From contig JAMXDE010000025.1 in assembly GCA_026770025.1 (NCBI GenBank), positions 682,001 through 746,000 of the forward strand: DNA of 64,000 nt. The letters run 5' to 3'. How positions within the stretch are numbered: the first letter of the stretch is position 1; the number at the start of each line of letters is the position of its first letter. The notes under the pieces were generated by a model. It was not told where the DNA came from, did not search any database, and was given only the letters and a program-made list of their open reading frames with translations. A program made the translations under genes and the position numbers. This stretch comes from Craspedostauros australis (lineage: Eukaryota; Bacillariophyta; Bacillariophyceae; Mastogloiales; Achnanthaceae). This document shows, piece after piece, positions 60,305-64,000 of the stretch.

Positions 60305-63300
60305 AGCGACTCTCCGGTGAACGGCTACTACCCGTTGCTCGCTCATGCGGGATGCAAAAAGGCACGCCCACCAGCGTTGCGTCTCCGCTACAAAATGCCT
60401 CAACCCAAGTGCCAATCACGGAGCCGGATCGTTTCATGACGTCAACGACGGTCCCGCTCCGTGCCAATGCACTTGCAGGGTCCCGCGACGGTGAATGGCG
60501 CCAACGAATTCATGGTCAGTGTGATATCGGTGCCAACGTTTGCGCGACTCCTCATGCGCGTCTCCTCTGTGACTATGCCGCGTTTACTACTCCTTCCAGC
60601 CTTGAAGCAGCGGACTCGTCTTCGCCTGCTATGGAGTGCCCGGGAGAAGGGTACATGCGGCTATCATGTGGCGACGGCGCGCATCTTTTGGTGCACACAC
60701 TTCTGTGCCCACGGCTGGCTGACACGCTCGTGTCGCCGCAATCCATCATCAGACAACGTGACAACCCGTACACCAGCTTTGGCATTGAGTCCACCCAGCA
60801 CAGTGCTCACATCGTCTTCAAGTCTCCGGATGACAATCTTCGAGTGCCGCTGTACATTCGCAACGGTCTGTACTTCTTCGGAGGCGTTCATCCACAAGCC
60901 ATGGCCTTGAGACAGGCATCGCCTACACTCCTGTCGGAACTTTGGCATCTACGACTTGGACATGTGGGCATGGCGCAGCTGCAGAAGCTTTCTAAGTGCT
61001 CCACTGGTATTCCAGCGTCTGTTACTCGACACATTCACCCACTTCGACACTGTGACACGTGCAGCAAGGCAGGATATCAACATGCCACACGCGGCCCCAA
61101 TGACACGGCCACAGCCAACGTTGCTGGCGCTCGATTCCATGTCGACTTTGGGTTCATGCGAGCCACTGACGATGCGTATGGGCAGCGCAAGAAGTCCCAA
61201 GGCGCTCAACGAGTCATCCACTCCGTCGATGGGTTTTGCGCGTACCTTCTTGTGGTCGATGCATGTACATGCTATGTATGGGTGTTTCTTACCAAGGACA
61301 AATCCCCGCCCATCATGGCTGTGCGGCAAACCCTGACTACTTTTGGGCGCCGCGAAGGCTATCGTGCGGTTCGTGTCGACTTGGGCGGTGAACTGGCCAG
61401 GTCCAGTCAGTTTGGCACCATGGTCCAGGAGTGTGGATACAACGTTGAACCTACTGGAGCAGATTGCGCATGGATGAATGGGAAAGTGGAACGGTTGAAC
61501 AAGACCTTCGGCACCATGGTGAGAGCGTTGCTTTACTCATCCGGGCTCACACCTGACTTCTGGTCCAAAGCATTGGCTCATGCGGTGTACCTCAAGAATC
61601 GACTTCATCATTCCACACTTGGAAGAACGTCGTATGAGGCTCAACATGGTGTCGCATCGGACCTCAGCCATCTCCGTGTGTTTGGTGCGCGCGTCACTGT
61701 GAAGAAGCCCGGCAAGGCTGCCGCGAAGCTCGACGTTCATACGTACGATGGAATCTTCGTTGGTCACACAGCTACGACGTCCGTGCATGAGTACTACGAT
61801 CTCAACACTGGAAGGTTCAAGCGGGCTGGCAACATTGTCTTTGATGAGGCGCACTACATGTCTTCCAACCGACCTCCAGGACCAGCGTTGCTGTACAATC
61901 TGGGACTACCCACGCCTGCTGTGGAGCCAACGCCAAGCAAGGTCCTTGCTAAGCCCATGTACCCCACCATCGTCACAAGGCATGCCAAGATTCCAGCGAC
62001 AGCGTGTGCGGTGCCACTTCCGTTGGGCGACATTCTCGATCATTCGCATGTTCATGCTTCTGCTGCAAGGTGCACAGAGACTGGTCAAGTCGATATCGTG
62101 CATGTTGACACGACCGACGAGCCGTTTGGGTATCCATTCAGCCAGAGTGTGGACGTGCGTGGTACGGACGGTTTCCTTGGGTTTGAGTTTCGGTACGATG
62201 AACAACGGCATCGACTTCAGCTTCAGCAGTGCAAGTCAGGTCAGCCAGCTGCGCGTATCACGCGATGGCGGTCCAGGCTGCGCAAGGCGCACCTCATTTC
62301 AATTCAAGGCCAACAGGTGCATACCGCCATGGACGCACGGCAAGCCATACAGGCCTTGCGTGAGCAGCGTGTTACCACTGCGGAGTTTGTGTTTGCATTC
62401 GATGACGTTCGCAACAACCTGTCCCAACACGGAGTCCCGCAAATGTACTTCGATCAGATGAAGCATGTCCGAGATATCATCGAGACGTCCACTCCCCAAG
62501 CACATGCCACCAGTGTCGCCAATGCACCAGTCAAACTCACTCGACGAATGCTTCTACAGCAGGATGACTGGGAGCAGTGGCAGGCCGCAGAATTCAAGCA
62601 GCTGGACCAATACGATGCACAACAAATGTTTGGCGATCCTGTTCCAGCTCCCGCGGACGCTGCCATCTTCAATTGGGTCTGGGTCTATGTGGTCAAGACG
62701 CATGAGAATAATCGGAAGAAGGCGCGTGCTGTTTGCGATGGCTCTACCAGAGGAGGACATGCTCGAATATTCGGACACACCTATGCGGCTACGCCTGATT
62801 TGACGGAGTTCAGGATCCTCCTTGGCATTGCTGCAATCCAACAGCTCAAGGTGTACAGCTCGGACGTCACGAACGCTTTCGCGGAAGCCCCCGCTGGCGA
62901 ACAACGATACTTCATGAAAGTGGATGAGCCGTATCAAGCGTGGTGGAAGCAGAAACATGGCACCACTATTCCTCGCGGCCACGTCATCCCGGTCAACAAG
63001 AACCTTCAAGGTCATCCTGAAGCGCCTCGCCTCTGGAGCAAGCACATCACTGGCATCCTACAACAAATCGGGTTCACTTCGACAACCCATGCTCCTTGTT
63101 TGTACACTGGGGCCATTGGTCACAACAAGATCTACGTGCTACGTCAAGTGGATGATTTTGCAGTCGCTGCTCCATCACAGAGTGTCTTCGATACATTCTG
63201 CGACATGCTCGACAAGCGCCTCTTCCAGCCCATCACTCGACAAGGACTCATGGTGCACTATAACGGACTCGATGTTGATCAAACTCGGCGATTCGTGCGC

Positions 63301-64000
63301 ATCCATTGCACATCTTACGTGGACAAGATGCTGGAACGCAACAAGTGGCAGAACATGCGGCACACTCACAGATTGCCTATGCTGTCGGACAACTCGCATG
63401 TCAAGACTTTGGACAATGCTGACGTTCCAAGCGATGACAAGGAGCGAGCCGCTCTGGCCACAAGGTTCAAGTTTGGGTACCGCCAAGCCATCGGAGAACT
63501 CATATGGGCTATGATATCGTGCCGTCCTGACATTTCTTTTCCCGTTGTCAAACTCTCTCAATTCTCAAACAATCCAGGCGAAGCTCACTTCGAAGCTGTC
63601 AAGTTCCTTATGCGGTATGTCGCGAGCACCAGAGACTATGGCGTCACCTACTGGCGACAAGCGTCACTCGTCGATCTTCCCGATGTGCCGGCCCCATCCA
63701 AGCTGTCACCACCTGACGATTCTACGCACGACGTCAATACCACACGCCAGCTCGAGGCTTCTACACTTTATGGGTACGTCGACGCCGATTGGGGTGTTGA
63801 TATACGTCACCGCCGGTCCGTGTCAGGCATCGTCATGATGTTTGCAGGTGGTGCCATCGCATGGAAGACCAGGGTTCAACCCACGGTCTCCATGAGCAGC
63901 ACAGAGGCGGAATTTGTTGCAGCCAGTGATGCCGGCAAGATGGCTCTTTGGCTGCGATCGATTCTCCATGAAGTTGGCGTGACGCAACCGTTCGCAACCC
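60250..64000 (+). CDS. copia Pol polyprotein, 3' end outside window (element 3)
   Basis: Open from 60250 (first codon after a TGA) to the window edge, 1,250 codons, no stop. Protease GQCDIGANVCAT lies near 60523. Zinc-binding LWHLRLGHVG...HCDTC is at 60940-61060. The integrase core has Asp in FHVDFGFMRA, Asp in VRVDLGGELA and Glu in NGKVERLNKTFG. A PDZ-like segment spans about 62161-62400. Reverse transcriptase carries YSSDVTNAFAEAPAG and, at 63145, QVDD in place of YVDD. RNase H has GYVDADWGVDIRHRRS and SSTEAEFVAASD. There is no ATG at the frame start, so translation probably needs a -1 shift from gag between 60250 and 60304. Confidence 0.92.

Larger units (their letters stand above)
58369..64000 (+). 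mobile_element. Ty1/copia retrotransposon inserted in element 2, right end outside window (element 3)
   Basis: Probably begins at TGTTGGTATACGG (58369), within the RNase H of element 2. A TATA box (58531), gag (58646) and a pol frame still open at the window edge follow. Without the right LTR the exact left LTR length is unknown, but the promoter position suggests it ends between about 58560 and 58640. Confidence 0.78.

Overview
This is a window of nuclear DNA from a eukaryote, most probably a diatom or a close stramenopile relative. Coding genes carry short GT-AG introns (about 65 to 370 bp). Several proteins start with a signal peptide followed by an ASAF-like motif, the bipartite signature for import into a secondary red plastid. 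One gene encodes a serine/lysine-rich, silaffin-like secreted protein. The Ty1/copia retroelements resemble those typical of diatom genomes. No rRNA, tRNA, CRISPR or bacterial operon structure was recognised.

Layout. 1-1587: 3'-truncated gene for a multi-pass membrane protein with a SAM-like domain (minus). 1934-8487: a structurally complete copia element with identical 169-bp terminal repeats; gag and pol share one frame and are split by a single UGA. 9781-12012: a membrane-anchored leucine-rich-repeat protein, followed by two minisatellites. 13383-14893: a broken glycosyltransferase-like gene. 16421-18013: a TauD-like dioxygenase. 18929-22603: the NatB auxiliary subunit NAA25. 23332-24621: the silaffin-like protein. 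26367-34456: a segmental duplication carrying two cysteine-rich secreted paralogues, with a decayed retroelement between the copies.

34882-53021 is gene-dense: a GH5-like membrane protein, a Ser-rich protein, a probable plastid-targeted protein of unknown function, a type II membrane glycosyltransferase-like protein, an alpha/beta hydrolase divergent from a HopJ-domain protein, a RING coiled-coil protein divergent from cytosolic-type tryptophanyl-tRNA synthetase, and a five-exon type III metacaspase (p10 before p20). The metacaspase is not visible as a single open frame and was assembled here from splice sites.

53.3 kb to the end is retrotransposon territory. A second copia element (single gag-pol frame) stops inside its RNase H domain, exactly where a third copia element appears to begin. 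The third has gag and pol in overlapping frames (-1), a PDZ-like insert between integrase and reverse transcriptase, and runs off the right edge. The three copia elements belong to visibly different lineages and use three different gag-pol arrangements. All calls come from reading the sequence; no database search was run.
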